Below, piece by piece: positions 8,705 to 18,431 of a stretch of DNA of 64,000 bases. A model generated the notes under the pieces. The model was not told where the DNA came from. It searched no databases and saw only the letters and a program-made list of their open reading frames with translations. The first letter of the stretch is position 1. The number at the start of each line of letters is the position of its first letter. This DNA comes from Iodobacter fluviatilis. Lineage in GTDB: Bacteria; Pseudomonadota; Gammaproteobacteria; Burkholderiales; Chitinibacteraceae. Location of the stretch: contig NZ_UGHR01000003.1 in the NCBI RefSeq assembly GCF_900451195.1, positions 496,001 to 560,000 of the forward strand, read 5' to 3'. Position numbers and translations under genes: made by a program.

Positions 8705-9854
8705 GAAAAAACTTTGGTTAATTTTCGCACAAACTACAACAGCAGGTCTTGCTGTCTGGTTTCTATTGTCCTTACTTCGTCCTGATTTGCTTCAGCCACC
8801 TGCGCCCGCGCCTGTGGTGACCGTGCAGCAAAACCATACAGAAGTGGCTTCTGCGCCTGCGGTGGCGTCATACAGCCCTGCCGCAAAGCGAGCGATGCCT
8901 TCGGTGGTAAATATCTACACTGCTAAGGAAGTAAAGACCCCGCTGCCGCCTTTACTCAATGATCCGCGGTTCCGGCGCTTTTTAGGCGATCGCCTAGGGG
9001 GCGAAGAGCAGCGTGCTTCAAGTCTAGGATCAGGGGTAATTGTGTCTGAGCAGGGCTATATCATCACCAATAATCATGTGGTGGAGTCGGCCGATGAAAT
9101 TGAAGTGGCTTTATCGGATGGCCGCACGGCAACGGCTAAATTAATTGGTGCAGATCCTGATACTGATCTGGCGGTGATTAAAATTGAGCTGGATCGCTTA
9201 CCTGCTATTACTTTTGCAGATGCAAGCAAGGCAGAAATCGGTGACGTTGTGCTGGCCATTGGTAACCCTTTTGGCGTGGGGCAGACCGTTACGATGGGGA
9301 TTATCTCGGCTTTAGGGCGCTCCGAGCTGGGTATCAATACTTTTGAAAACTTTATTCAGACCGATGCCCCGATTAATCCCGGTAATTCTGGCGGTGCTTT
9401 GATCGATACCAAGGGTAATTTAGTAGGCATTAATACTGCCATTTACTCCAGAACTGGCGGCTCCCTGGGGATTGGTTTTGCTATTCCTGCATCAACTATC
9501 CGGCAAATTATGGATGCGCTGATTAAAGACGGCAGCGTGACACGCGGCTGGCTGGGGGTAGAGATGCAGGAAGTGACACCAGAGCTGGCGGCGTCTTTTC
9601 GTCTAGATGAAGCAAAGGGCGCACTGATTGCCGGCGTAGTACGTGGCGGTCCTGCCGATAGAGCAGGCCTGAAGCCTGGCGATGTTTTACTAAAAATTGG
9701 TGGCTCAGAAGTACGTAATGCCTCGGGAATGCTGAATCTGATTGCGGCATTCAAGCCTGATGAAGAGGTAGAGATGGAAATATTTCGCCGAGGCAAACCC
9801 GTCGTCTTGCCTGTGAAATTAGGTAAAAGGCCTAAGTTTAATAATCGCCGTTAG
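8703..9854 (+). CDS. Periplasmic HtrA-family serine protease (DegS/DegQ/AlgW-like)
   Basis: 383 residues from the ATG at 8703, preceded by GGAAAAC; an upstream in-frame start at 8673 is less likely. An N-terminal membrane anchor (about 3-25) precedes the trypsin-like domain with His125 (NNHVVE), Asp155 (DTDLAVIK) and Ser229 (GNSGG). A single PDZ domain occupies about 280-370. One PDZ plus an anchor is the DegS/AlgW layout, so it may cleave an anti-sigma factor in envelope stress signalling or act in general quality control. The start codon overlaps that of the divergent Nif3-family gene. Confidence 0.93.
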   Translation: MKKLWLIFAQTTTAGLAVWFLLSLLRPDLLQPPAPAPVVTVQQNHTEVASAPAVASYSPAAKRAMPSVVNIYTAKEVKTPLPPLLNDPRFRRFLGDRLGGEEQRASSLGSGVIVSEQGYIITNNHVVESADEIEVALSDGRTATAKLIGADPDTDLAVIKIELDRLPAITFADASKAEIGDVVLAIGNPFGVGQTVTMGIISALGRSELGINTFENFIQTDAPINPGNSGGALIDTKGNLVGINTAIYSRTGGSLGIGFAIPASTIRQIMDALIKDGSVTRGWLGVEMQEVTPELAASFRLDEAKGALIAGVVRGGPADRAGLKPGDVLLKIGGSEVRNASGMLNLIAAFKPDEEVEMEIFRRGKPVVLPVKLGKRPKFNNRR

Positions 9855-9858
9855 AGGT

Positions 9859-9888
9859 AAAAAATCCACGCCGCGGCGTGGATTTTTT
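9859..9888. terminator. Bidirectional terminator between convergent protease and M23 peptidase genes
   Basis: A perfect palindrome with GC-rich core ATCCACGCCGCGGCGTGGAT flanked by A and T runs. It sits 5 bp after the HtrA-family stop and 8 bp before the stop of the convergent M23 peptidase gene, so it serves both. Confidence 0.92.
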
Positions 9889-9895
9889 TACGCTG

Positions 9896-11080
9896 TCAGC
9901 AAGGCGGTGCAACGGCCTGATTGCTGCCGGTATCAATAAAACCATCGCTGATCCAGCTGCCTGCTGTTAGGCGGTTCCAGAGCTGGGTGCGCCCCCATAC
10001 GCCATCTACCCAGTCGCCCTGAGTGCTGCAAACAATTGTGGCCGTTTCTCCCTTTTGCAAACTGCCTGTGATGGCAGCGCTTAAAGAGGGTGATTGGCGC
10101 AAATTAACGTAGCTGTCACCACTTTTTGGCGTAATCACACCAGAAGGCAGCGAGTTGCCCCCGCCAAAGTTATTCAGCTGGCCACCAACATTGACGCGAT
10201 TCCCATTGCGTAATGCGTAGCCCTGATAGGGGGCACTGCCTTCGCGGAACAACCAGCCACCGATGATTTTGCCATCGACCGGCGTTTTATTGCTGCCTTG
10301 TTTAAGGGCAAAGTGGACATGAGGCCCTGTTGTTGAACCGCCGCAAGGCAGGCCCATGCCGATTTTTCCCAGATAAGTGCCTTTGCTGACTGAGGCCCCA
10401 TTGCTCAGATTAGTCAGGTTTTCCATATGGTAATAGCTGCTGCTGAAGCCGTTGTTGTGGACAAGGGTAATCAGCCCGCTGCCATTACGCAGGCAGCTTT
10501 GATAAATCAGCCCGTCGCGTGGGGCGAGTACCTGGCCGTTACCGCCTGCAAAATCCAGAGAATTGAAAGGCCGGCTGGTTTGATCGTCGCCGTGCGGCCC
10601 GCCGGTCAGCCGCCATGCGCTGCCTTCAGCCCATGGCAGGCCAAGGCCCGTTTGTATTTCTGCCAGCGGTGCATTGCGTTTTAGCCGCTGATTAACACTA
10701 TGGGCTTGCAGCAGAAGTTTTCTTTCATTGGGTGCAAAAAGCGCGTTTGGCGCTTGCTCCATAAGCTGCGCATATTCTGCGCTGCCTTCAATGGCCACCT
10801 GCCAGTTATTCGCGGTGTATTCCGCCATAAAGAAGCGGGTTTCAGGAACTTCATCCAAGTGCGAGGGCAGGATCAGGGTGGCACTGCCAAGTATCCAGCG
10901 CGGATCAGCGAGTGATTTCTGGATTTCGACCATAACGCCCTGCTGGGTTGAGGGCTGCAGCTGTAGCAGCATGGCGTTGCTGGCCGCTTTTTGCAGCTCA
11001 GGGGGGATTTCAGCCGCTGGGGCTTGGCTGAAGAGTGTGGCGGAGAGTAAGGCAAGCAGGGTAAGGCGATGACGACGCAT
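9896..11080 (-). CDS. Secreted M23 metallopeptidase, LasA-like, with C-terminal SH3 domain
   Basis: 394 residues. A cleavable signal peptide ends near residue 22 (APAAE). The N-terminal 130 residues look like a propeptide or accessory domain. The M23 domain (about 140-285) has the zinc site of the family: HGDDQ followed by SLDFAG (H...D) and GPHVHFAL (HxH). A bacterial SH3-type domain follows (about 310-390), a common cell-wall-binding module. The combination is that of LasA/staphylolysin-type endopeptidases that cut glycyl bonds in peptidoglycan or proteins; that substrate is an inference. It is a single-gene unit convergent with the HtrA-family protease. Confidence 0.88.
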   Translation of the reverse strand: MRRHRLTLLALLSATLFSQAPAAEIPPELQKAASNAMLLQLQPSTQQGVMVEIQKSLADPRWILGSATLILPSHLDEVPETRFFMAEYTANNWQVAIEGSAEYAQLMEQAPNALFAPNERKLLLQAHSVNQRLKRNAPLAEIQTGLGLPWAEGSAWRLTGGPHGDDQTSRPFNSLDFAGGNGQVLAPRDGLIYQSCLRNGSGLITLVHNNGFSSSYYHMENLTNLSNGASVSKGTYLGKIGMGLPCGGSTTGPHVHFALKQGSNKTPVDGKIIGGWLFREGSAPYQGYALRNGNRVNVGGQLNNFGGGNSLPSGVITPKSGDSYVNLRQSPSLSAAITGSLQKGETATIVCSTQGDWVDGVWGRTQLWNRLTAGSWISDGFIDTGSNQAVAPPC

Positions 11081-11255
11081 ACAAACCTCCTTGGTAAGGA
11101 TGCAGCAGCGGCTTAAATGGTGTTTTAGTCCGCCACCAGGCTTTGCATTTCTGCTTTTGTAAAGCAGGGATGCGAGCGCCCATGGTCAGCTTTCTTTTTG
11201 TGTAAGTCAATCTGTTTGTGCTGTAACTTGCTGTATATTAAGCGATAGTGTTTTT

Positions 11256-13256
11256 TTAATCGCCCTGCAGCAAACGCATTTCGGCCGCAGCCAGATTATC
11301 GCTTTCTCCTAAAATCACCAGAATATCTCCGGCATGTAATTCAAAACTGGCATCGGGTTGCGTGGGGGGCATATTGCGGCGGCGTACGCTGCGAACCTCA
11401 ATATTCAGATTCTCGAGCTTCAGCTCGCCCAGATGTTGGCCCACTGCCGCAGCATCATTGGCAAGGTAGATCGTGTGTAAGCGCGGCTGCGGGCGTTCAC
11501 TATCATCGGCATCTTCGCTTACGCCGCGATAAAAACCGCGCAGCAGCTGGTAGCGTGCTTCCCGGACTTCGCGTACGCGGTGGACCACTTTATTCAAAGG
11601 CACGCCAAGCAACATCAGGGTATGCGAGGCCAGCATCAGGCTACCTTCCATGATCTCGGCGACCACTTCGGTGGCCCCGGCATTTTTGAGCTGATCGATA
11701 TCGCTATCGTCCTGGGTACGGATAACAACGGGCAGCTCCGGGCGAATTGAGTGCACGATTTCTAAAATCTGCATGGCCGAATGGGTTTCGGCGTAGGTAA
11801 CAACAATGGCGCTGGCCCGCATTAAGCCTGCAGCAATTAATACTTCCCGCTTGGCTGCATCGCCATAAACGACGGAATCACCGGCTGCAGAGGCTTCACG
11901 CACCATGTCTGGGTCTAAATCCAGCGCAAAAAAGCCAATATTTTCTTGGCTTAAAACACGGGCTAAAGACTGGCCGCTGCGGCCATAGCCGCACAAAATG
12001 ACATGGCCATGCTGCTGCATGCTGCGCACGGCAATCTGGTGCAGATTGGCTGCTAAGTTCATCCACTCCGAACGCGCAAGACGCAGCACTAATTTATCTG
12101 AGTGCTGAATTAAAAATGGCGTAATCAGCATGGATAAAACAATGCCGGCAATGGTGGTTTGTAAAATATCTTCAGACAGTAGGGCGCTTTTAGAGGCTAA
12201 AGCCAGCATAACAAAAGCAAATTCGCCGCCTTGGCCTATCGTAAAGCCCGTGCGCCATGCTGCGCCGGGTGTGCTGCCAAACAAGCGGGAGAGCGCGGCA
12301 ATCATTAAGATTTTTCCCGGCCCCAGCAGGGACAGCACCAACAGCACCCGCCACCATTGGGCAAGCAGCACCGTGTAATCTAGATTCATCCCTACCGTGA
12401 CAAAAAACAGCCCGAGCAATAAGTCCCGGAAAGGGCGTACGTCGTCTTCAACCTGATAGCGAAAATCTGTTTCGGCAATCAGCATGCCAGCCAGAAAGGC
12501 GCCGAGGGCAAGAGACAAACCAGCCAGCTCGGTGATCCAAGCAATGCCCAGCGTGACAAGGAGCAGGTTAAGCATAAACAGCTCGCTGGAGTGCTGTCTG
12601 GCCACAATATTAAACCAGGGGCGCATCAGCTTTTGCCCGAAGTAGAGCAACACTAACAAGACCACCAGAATCTTTACCGCCGCCAGCCCAAGTGCCATCA
12701 GCAGCTCGCTGCCGGGAAGGCTAAGCACCGGAATCATGACCAGAAAGGGCACAACGGCTAAGTCTTGAAACAGCAAAATGCCGATCGCGTTTTGCCCGTG
12801 CGGAGAATGTAGTTCGTTACGATCGGCCAGCAGTTTGGATGCCATGGCGGTGGATGACATAGAGAGCACGCCGCCTAGAGCCAGCCCCACTTTCCAGTCC
12901 ATGCCAGCAAAAAAGCAGATCCCCATCACGGTGAACAGCATGGCTCCGACTTGCATTAACCCCAAACCAAATACAATGCGGCGCATTGCATTCAGGCGCG
13001 CTAGGTTGAACTCCAGCCCCAGTGTAAACATCAGAAACACCACACCAAATTCTGCCAAGTGCGTTGCCTCATTACTGCTGGCAATAAAACCTAGGGCGTG
13101 TGGGCCAATGAGTAAGCCCACCAGCAGATAGCCCAGCATGGCGGGAAGCTTCAGACGACGGCAAAGTACAACTGTTAAAACAGCAGCAGCAAGCAGGAGC
13201 AATAAAGAGGACAGATGGATGGACATAGGCAGAGTTAGTTTATCGCTTGCAGACAA
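11256..13256 (-). CDS. CPA2 cation:proton antiporter with RCK domain (Kef/YbaL type)
   Basis: 666 residues; an internal Met at residue 11 is an alternative start. The N-terminal part (about 12-385) is a Na+/H+-exchanger fold of about 12 membrane segments. A TrkA-N/RCK nucleotide-binding domain follows, with the Rossmann motif ILCGYGRSGQSLA near residue 420. A TrkA-C-like domain (about 585-660) ends the chain. Such proteins exchange K+ for H+ under nucleotide or thiol control. It is monocistronic, 334 bp from the divergent kdsD. Confidence 0.92.
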   Translation of the reverse strand: MSASDKLTLPMSIHLSSLLLLLAAAVLTVVLCRRLKLPAMLGYLLVGLLIGPHALGFIASSNEATHLAEFGVVFLMFTLGLEFNLARLNAMRRIVFGLGLMQVGAMLFTVMGICFFAGMDWKVGLALGGVLSMSSTAMASKLLADRNELHSPHGQNAIGILLFQDLAVVPFLVMIPVLSLPGSELLMALGLAAVKILVVLLVLLYFGQKLMRPWFNIVARQHSSELFMLNLLLVTLGIAWITELAGLSLALGAFLAGMLIAETDFRYQVEDDVRPFRDLLLGLFFVTVGMNLDYTVLLAQWWRVLLVLSLLGPGKILMIAALSRLFGSTPGAAWRTGFTIGQGGEFAFVMLALASKSALLSEDILQTTIAGIVLSMLITPFLIQHSDKLVLRLARSEWMNLAANLHQIAVRSMQQHGHVILCGYGRSGQSLARVLSQENIGFFALDLDPDMVREASAAGDSVVYGDAAKREVLIAAGLMRASAIVVTYAETHSAMQILEIVHSIRPELPVVIRTQDDSDIDQLKNAGATEVVAEIMEGSLMLASHTLMLLGVPLNKVVHRVREVREARYQLLRGFYRGVSEDADDSERPQPRLHTIYLANDAAAVGQHLGELKLENLNIEVRSVRRRNMPPTQPDASFELHAGDILVILGESDNLAAAEMRLLQGD

Positions 13257-13590
13257 AATGCTGAGGATTACATCCTGGCAGCCTGAGTTGTTTTCGTGTG
13301 CTTAAGGGGGAATCCCGTACTGGTGGTTTTCCACATCTTAGCCAGCCAAAGCGGCGGGTTATGGGCCATTGTGCAAATCAGCGGAGTCGTTTTGTTGCCA
13401 CAGATTAATTCTTAGTATGGCAGGTGAATTATGGTTTTCTCATTGCAGATCTTAGCCTGATTTTATTGCGAAGTTCTATTGCAAATTGTCCTTAAATGCA
13501 TAAACCACCGTATTTATTGATCCTGATTGGCATATTGCCAGCAGACGCAGGTGGCGGGAGAGGGGGTGCTTCTCTTATACTTTCGCGCAT
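13257..13590. other. Intergenic region between the antiporter gene and kdsD
   Basis: A 334-bp divergent promoter region. The only signal I can point to is TATACT at 13576-13581, 10 bp before the kdsD ATG, which resembles a -10 element but would leave almost no leader. No gene or repeat is recognised. Confidence 0.4.
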
Positions 13591-14562
13591 ATGAAAAATG
13601 CTGAATTTATCCTCGGGTGTGCACGTAGCGTACTTCGGGTTGAGGCTGAAGCTGTTTTCGCACTGGCCGGGCGAATTAATGATCAGTTTGTTAAAGCATG
13701 CGAGCTGATTCTTTCCTGCCATGGGCGGGTCATCGTGATCGGAATTGGCAAATCGGGACATATTGCCAAAAAAATTGCTGCCACCATGGCAAGTACCGGC
13801 ACACCTGCTTTTTTTGTCCATCCTTCTGAAGCCGCGCATGGCGATTTGGGTATGATTACCCGCAGCGATGTGGTGCTGGCGCTGTCGAACTCTGGCGAAA
13901 GTGATGAAGTGATTGCTTTATTGCCTAGCCTGAAGCGACTTGGCATTCCCCTGATTGCCATGACCGGCAATGCTGAATCAACGCTGAGCAAGCAAGCAAC
14001 TGTTCATCTTGATTCGGGTGTGTCGCAGGAGGCCTGTCCTTTGAATCTGGCACCTACAGCCAGCACAACTGCAGCCCTTGCTCTTGGTGATGCGCTGGCG
14101 GTGGCTTTGCTGGAAGCGCGTGGTTTTCAGGCCGAAGACTTTGCGCTTTCACATCCGGGTGGCAGCTTAGGCAGGCGCTTACTGGTTCTGGTCCGTGATT
14201 TAATGCATACCGGTGATGAGTTGCCCGTAGTGCAGCAGGATGTTTTACTGCGTGATGCTTTGCTGGAAATCAGCAAAAAAGGCATGGGCATGACCGCCGT
14301 GGTGGATGCTGAAGGTAAATTGGCAGGCATTTTCACCGATGGCGATCTGCGCCGCGCGCTTGATCTGGGCGTTGATGTGAGAGATACCAAGGTTTCTACG
14401 GTGATGACGCTCAAGCCTGCCACGATAGAGGCAAGCAAGCTGGCCGCTGAAGCGGTGCAGCAAATGGATGCCCGCCGGGTCAATGGTTTACTGGTACTGG
14501 AGGCGGGCCGCTTGATCGGTGCCATTAATATGCATGACCTGCTGCGTGCCCGTGTAGTTTAA
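13591..14562 (+). CDS. kdsD: D-arabinose 5-phosphate isomerase
   Basis: 323 residues. The SIS domain (about 25-190) has GIGKSGHIAKKIAATMASTG and HPSEAAHGDLGM, characteristic of KdsD/KpsF/GutQ. Two CBS domains follow (about 200-320). It converts ribulose 5-phosphate to arabinose 5-phosphate, the first step of Kdo synthesis for lipopolysaccharide. It leads the conserved kdsD-kdsC-lptC-lptA-lptB cluster. There is a 174-bp gap before kdsC, so kdsC may have its own promoter. Confidence 0.96.
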   Translation: MKNAEFILGCARSVLRVEAEAVFALAGRINDQFVKACELILSCHGRVIVIGIGKSGHIAKKIAATMASTGTPAFFVHPSEAAHGDLGMITRSDVVLALSNSGESDEVIALLPSLKRLGIPLIAMTGNAESTLSKQATVHLDSGVSQEACPLNLAPTASTTAALALGDALAVALLEARGFQAEDFALSHPGGSLGRRLLVLVRDLMHTGDELPVVQQDVLLRDALLEISKKGMGMTAVVDAEGKLAGIFTDGDLRRALDLGVDVRDTKVSTVMTLKPATIEASKLAAEAVQQMDARRVNGLLVLEAGRLIGAINMHDLLRARVV

Positions 14563-14736
14563 AATGGAAGGCTGTTGCAAACTGACTGCGTATTTTGGTT
14601 GTAGCTGGCATGGTGCTTATTGCACATAGAAAAAGCCTTGGAAGCCTTCATTTACTCTTTATGAAATGCGGGTTTCTGCTTTTTTCCGGTGACGGTTTGC
14701 AATACCTCACGAGTAAAAATATTGAGAGACAGAATA

Positions 14737-15252
14737 ATGACCGATATGGCCAAAGCAGTGCGTTTAATGATTTTTGACGTTGATGGCGTAATGACCGATG
14801 GCAGTTTGTACTACACCGATGCCGGTGAAGAGCTGAAGGCGTTTAATTCATTAGATGGCCATGGGCTGAAGATGCTGCGCGCCACGGGTGTTAAGCTCGC
14901 TATTATTACGGGCCGCACTTCAAAATTAGTGGAAAAACGGGCAAAAGATCTGGGTGTTGATTACCTCTATCAGGGTGCACATGATAAGCGCGCCAGCTAC
15001 GAAGATTTGCTGCTGGCAGCGGGTGTGAGCAAAGACGCCTGTGGTTATATGGGCGACGATGTCATTGATATCCCCGTGATGCGGCGGGTGGCCTTTGCCG
15101 TTGCCGTGCCTGATTCCCCAGAGCTGGTACGCAAGCACGCGCATTACATTACGGGCAGCCCGGGTGGACGTGGTGCGGTCAGGGAAGTGTGCGAGTATCT
15201 GATGCAGGCCCAGGGCACGCTTGATGCCGCTATGGCGCCTTACCTCGCCTGA
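14737..15252 (+). CDS. kdsC: 3-deoxy-D-manno-octulosonate 8-phosphate phosphatase
   Basis: 171 residues from the ATG at 14737, preceded by GAGAGACAG; the reading frame is open further upstream but the extension has no family match. HAD-superfamily motif I is FDVDGVMTDG near the N-terminus, with ITGR as motif II and GDDVIDIPVM as motif IV. There is no cap domain, as expected for the tetrameric C0-type KdsC. It releases phosphate from Kdo-8-phosphate. The stop overlaps the lptC start (TGATG). Confidence 0.95.
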   Translation: MTDMAKAVRLMIFDVDGVMTDGSLYYTDAGEELKAFNSLDGHGLKMLRATGVKLAIITGRTSKLVEKRAKDLGVDYLYQGAHDKRASYEDLLLAAGVSKDACGYMGDDVIDIPVMRRVAFAVAVPDSPELVRKHAHYITGSPGGRGAVREVCEYLMQAQGTLDAAMAPYLA

Positions 15253-15830
15253 TGGCAGTGCCCGGTACAACCCGCCTGCTGCCTTTGGCCCTTGTTGTTT
15301 TGTTGGGCAGCCTGACTTGGCTGCTGGACAGGGCGGCAAGTATGCCCGGCTCAACTGTGGCTATTAATTCAGATCAGCCTGATATGCTGGTTGATAAGGC
15401 TACAGCTGTGCGTTTCGGAGAAAACGGGCAGCCTTTGTCTTTATTAACTGCGACTCATGTTTCGCATTTACCTGCTGGTGATATTACGTGGCTGGAAAAA
15501 CCGCAGCTGCGCTATACCGCGCCGGATCAGCCCCAGCTGGATGTACATGGTGAGCGGGCTAAATCAGTGAATCAGGGGAGCGATGTGTGGTTCCCCGGTG
15601 CAGTAACCATGGTTAGAGCGGCCAGCGGCACACAGGCAGAGCTCACTATTAATGGGCGCGATATGCATGTCTTGCCACAGGCGGGCCTCGCAAGCTCTGA
15701 AGCGCCTGCAATTGCAAAAATGGGCACGTATGTTATTGAGTCAGTTGGTTTTATTGCTGATTCCAAGGCTGAAACGCTGGAACTTAAATCTAAAGTCAGG
15801 ATGAGCTATGAGCCGATTCGTACCCGTTAA
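15252..15830 (+). CDS. lptC: LPS export ABC transporter periplasmic protein LptC
   Basis: 192 residues with one N-terminal membrane helix (about 7-25) and a periplasmic beta-jellyroll domain (about 45-185). Sequence conservation in LptC is low, so the call leans on length, topology and position between kdsC and lptA. It hands lipopolysaccharide from LptB2FG to LptA. Its end overlaps lptA by 23 bp. Confidence 0.92.
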   Translation: MAVPGTTRLLPLALVVLLGSLTWLLDRAASMPGSTVAINSDQPDMLVDKATAVRFGENGQPLSLLTATHVSHLPAGDITWLEKPQLRYTAPDQPQLDVHGERAKSVNQGSDVWFPGAVTMVRAASGTQAELTINGRDMHVLPQAGLASSEAPAIAKMGTYVIESVGFIADSKAETLELKSKVRMSYEPIRTR

Positions 15831-16311
15831 AATTGTTTTACTCATGTTGCTGGCAGGCTCTGCTTATGCAGAAAAAGCAGACCGCGAAAAGAAGATCAAT
15901 ATTGAGGCTGCAAATTGTGTGATGAATCAAAAAACACAGGCCAGCGTTTGTACCAAAAATGTGGTGCTGACTCAGGGCACGCTCAGTATCCGCGCTGATA
16001 AGCTGACGGTACGGCAAGATGAGGCGGGCAATCAGTTTGTTGCTGGCAATGGCAGCCCTGTGCGCTTCCGGCAGAAAATGGATGGTGGTAATGACTGGGT
16101 AGATGCCGAAGCGCAACGCTTTGATTACGATGGTCATACTGGCATTCTTAAACTAATGGACAAAGCATGGGTCAAACGTGGGGAAGATCAAATTTATAGT
16201 GATCTGATTACCTACGATCTGAATAATGAAGCCTATCAGGCGCAGAGTAAACCTGAAGGCAATGGGCGCGTGAATATCGTGATTACACCGAAAAAGGCAC
16301 CTGCCCCATGA
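15808..16311 (+). CDS. lptA: Lipopolysaccharide transport periplasmic protein LptA
   Basis: 167 residues. A signal peptide ends near residue 21 (AYAEKA). The mature OstA-like domain (about 28-150) contains the family pattern of repeated beta-strands, including IRADKLTV and an [11 protein letters not shown] segment. It forms the periplasmic LPS bridge. It overlaps lptC at the start and lptB by 4 bp at the end (ATGA), so the three are translationally coupled. Confidence 0.93.
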   Translation: MSRFVPVKIVLLMLLAGSAYAEKADREKKINIEAANCVMNQKTQASVCTKNVVLTQGTLSIRADKLTVRQDEAGNQFVAGNGSPVRFRQKMDGGNDWVDAEAQRFDYDGHTGILKLMDKAWVKRGEDQIYSDLITYDLNNEAYQAQSKPEGNGRVNIVITPKKAPAP

Positions 16312-17033
16312 CCAGCTCTTTACGTGCTGAACAGCTGGAAAAACGTTACGGTAAAAGAACCGTAGTGCGTGATGTCACTATGGAGATTTCTAGTGGTGAA
16401 GTAGTGGGTTTACTGGGCCCAAACGGCGCAGGCAAAACCACCAGTTTCTATATGCTTGTTGGCCTCGTGGCCATGAATGGCGGGCGAATTACGCTGGATG
16501 GCGAGGATATTGGTCATTTACCCATTCATCAGCGGGCGCGGCGTGGTTTGGGGTATTTGCCACAGGAAGCGTCTATCTTTCGTAAAATGACAGTGGCGCA
16601 AAATATCACTGCGGTGCTTGAACTGCATTGTAAAAACCGCGAAGAAATGAACGCCCGCTTAGATGAGCTTTTGCATGATTTACATATCGCACATTTGCGT
16701 GATGCAGGTGCAATGGGTTTATCAGGGGGCGAGCGGCGCCGGGTAGAAATTGCCAGAGCTTTGGCCGCTAACCCGCGTTTTATCTTGCTTGATGAGCCAT
16801 TTGCAGGGGTAGACCCGATTGCCGTGATGGATATTCAACGTATTATTGGTTTTTTAAAGCAAAGAGGAATCGGTGTTTTGATCACTGACCACAATGTGCG
16901 GGAAACCCTTGGTATTTGCGATCGCGCTTACATCATTTCCGAAGGTGCGGTGATGGCGTCAGGTGCTCCGAAAGATATTGTAGAAAATGAAAGTGTGCGT
17001 CGGGTGTATCTCGGTGAACATTTCCGTATGTAA
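16308..17033 (+). CDS. lptB: LPS export ABC transporter ATPase LptB
   Basis: 241 residues with all ABC signatures: Walker [10 protein letters not shown] near residue 37, Q-loop at LPQEASIF, signature LSGGERRR, Walker [14 protein letters not shown] and the switch His in ITDHNVRET. This is the cytoplasmic motor extracting LPS from the inner membrane with LptFG, which are encoded elsewhere. rpoN begins at the base directly after its stop. Confidence 0.97.
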   Translation: MTSSLRAEQLEKRYGKRTVVRDVTMEISSGEVVGLLGPNGAGKTTSFYMLVGLVAMNGGRITLDGEDIGHLPIHQRARRGLGYLPQEASIFRKMTVAQNITAVLELHCKNREEMNARLDELLHDLHIAHLRDAGAMGLSGGERRRVEIARALAANPRFILLDEPFAGVDPIAVMDIQRIIGFLKQRGIGVLITDHNVRETLGICDRAYIISEGAVMASGAPKDIVENESVRRVYLGEHFRM

Positions 17034-18407
17034 ATGAAACAAACCCTGCAGCTGCGGTTATCCCAGCAACTTAATCTTACTCCTCAGTTGCAGCAGGCCA
17101 TTAAGCTGCTGCAACTTTCTACCCTTGAGTTTCAGCAAGAGCTTGAACAGTATTTAAGTGAAAATCCGCTGCTGGAGCGGGGCGAGGAAGCTGCCGCAGG
17201 CGAGGCAGAGCAGCCCGAGCCTCAGTGGGAAATGGGTGAAGATGACGGTTTGCGCTGGGAAGGCACTGGCCATGTCGGATCGGATGATGATGAAGATTTC
17301 GACCCTGCCAGCAATATTGCCCGTGATTTAGATTTGCGGGAGCATCTTTTGCAACAAGCCGGTTTATTGCCCTTGTCGCACCGAGATAAGTCTTTGTTAT
17401 TGATGCTGATTGAGGCGCTGGATGATGAAGGTTTTCTTGCTCAATCCTTAGAAGATGTTTTTTCTCAGCTTCCAGAGGAACTTATCCAAGATTATGAACT
17501 CGAACTTGATGACTTAAAGATTGCTTTGATTCGCTTACAGCACTTGGAGCCCTTAGGGGTGGGAGCAAGGGATACTGCAGATTGTTTGTGCTTACAACTG
17601 CGCCAGAAACCTGCAAGTGCAGCAAGAGAATTAGCGTTAAAAATTGCCCAGAATTCACTCGATTTATTAGCCGGACGGGACTACACTAAGCTTAAACGAG
17701 CCTTTAAATGCGAGGATGCTGAGTTAAAAGCTGCGCAAGAATTGATTGTAAGTTTAAACCCCAGGCCGAGTGCGCAATGGTCTGCAGCATCACCCAGATA
17801 TGTAAGCCCTGACGTGATTGTGCAAAAAGTAAGAGGCGTTTGGCGTGTCAGATTACACGATGCCTCGATGCCAAAATTACGGGTAAACCGTCTTTATGCA
17901 GATATCTTACAAAAAGGCGATGGCTCTCATTTAGCACGAGAGTTACAAGAAGCGCGTTGGTTAGTAAAAAGTGTGCAGCAGCGATTCGATACTATTTTGC
18001 GGGTAGCAACAGCGATTGTAGAGCGGCAGCGGGCGTTTTTCGAACACGGTGAAGTCGCGATGCGCCCCTTGGTACTCAGGGACATCGCCGAAGAGCTGGA
18101 TTTGCATGAGTCGACTATTTCTAGGGTGACCACGCAAAAATATATGCTCACGCCGCGTGGCCTGTATGAATTTAAGTTTTTCTTTGGTAGCCATGTAGAT
18201 ACGGATGCCGGAGGAGAGTGTTCTGCTACAGCGATCAAAGCATTGATCAGGCAGATGGTGCAGCAAGAAGATAAGAAAAAACCTTTAAGTGATAGCGTAT
18301 TGGCAGAAGCATTATCCGCTCAGGGTATTGTGGTAGCGCGTCGTACAGTTGCCAAATACCGTGAGGCGTTGCAGATTTACCCAGTAAGTCAGCGCAAAAG
18401 TTTGTAA
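17034..18407 (+). CDS. rpoN: RNA polymerase sigma-54 factor
   Basis: 457 residues. The glutamine-rich activator-interacting region I is at residues 1-50 (MKQTLQLRLSQQLNLTPQLQ), with an acidic region II to about residue 100. The core-binding domain, HTH and C-terminal RpoN box ARRTVAKYRE follow. It recognises -24/-12 promoters with enhancer-binding ATPases. It directly abuts lptB and is followed by hpf, ptsN, hprK and rapZ, the usual proteobacterial order. Confidence 0.97.
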   Translation: MKQTLQLRLSQQLNLTPQLQQAIKLLQLSTLEFQQELEQYLSENPLLERGEEAAAGEAEQPEPQWEMGEDDGLRWEGTGHVGSDDDEDFDPASNIARDLDLREHLLQQAGLLPLSHRDKSLLLMLIEALDDEGFLAQSLEDVFSQLPEELIQDYELELDDLKIALIRLQHLEPLGVGARDTADCLCLQLRQKPASAARELALKIAQNSLDLLAGRDYTKLKRAFKCEDAELKAAQELIVSLNPRPSAQWSAASPRYVSPDVIVQKVRGVWRVRLHDASMPKLRVNRLYADILQKGDGSHLARELQEARWLVKSVQQRFDTILRVATAIVERQRAFFEHGEVAMRPLVLRDIAEELDLHESTISRVTTQKYMLTPRGLYEFKFFFGSHVDTDAGGECSATAIKALIRQMVQQEDKKKPLSDSVLAEALSAQGIVVARRTVAKYREALQIYPVSQRKSL

Positions 18408-18431
18408 GGCCCCAACGGAAGGAGTAACCCT

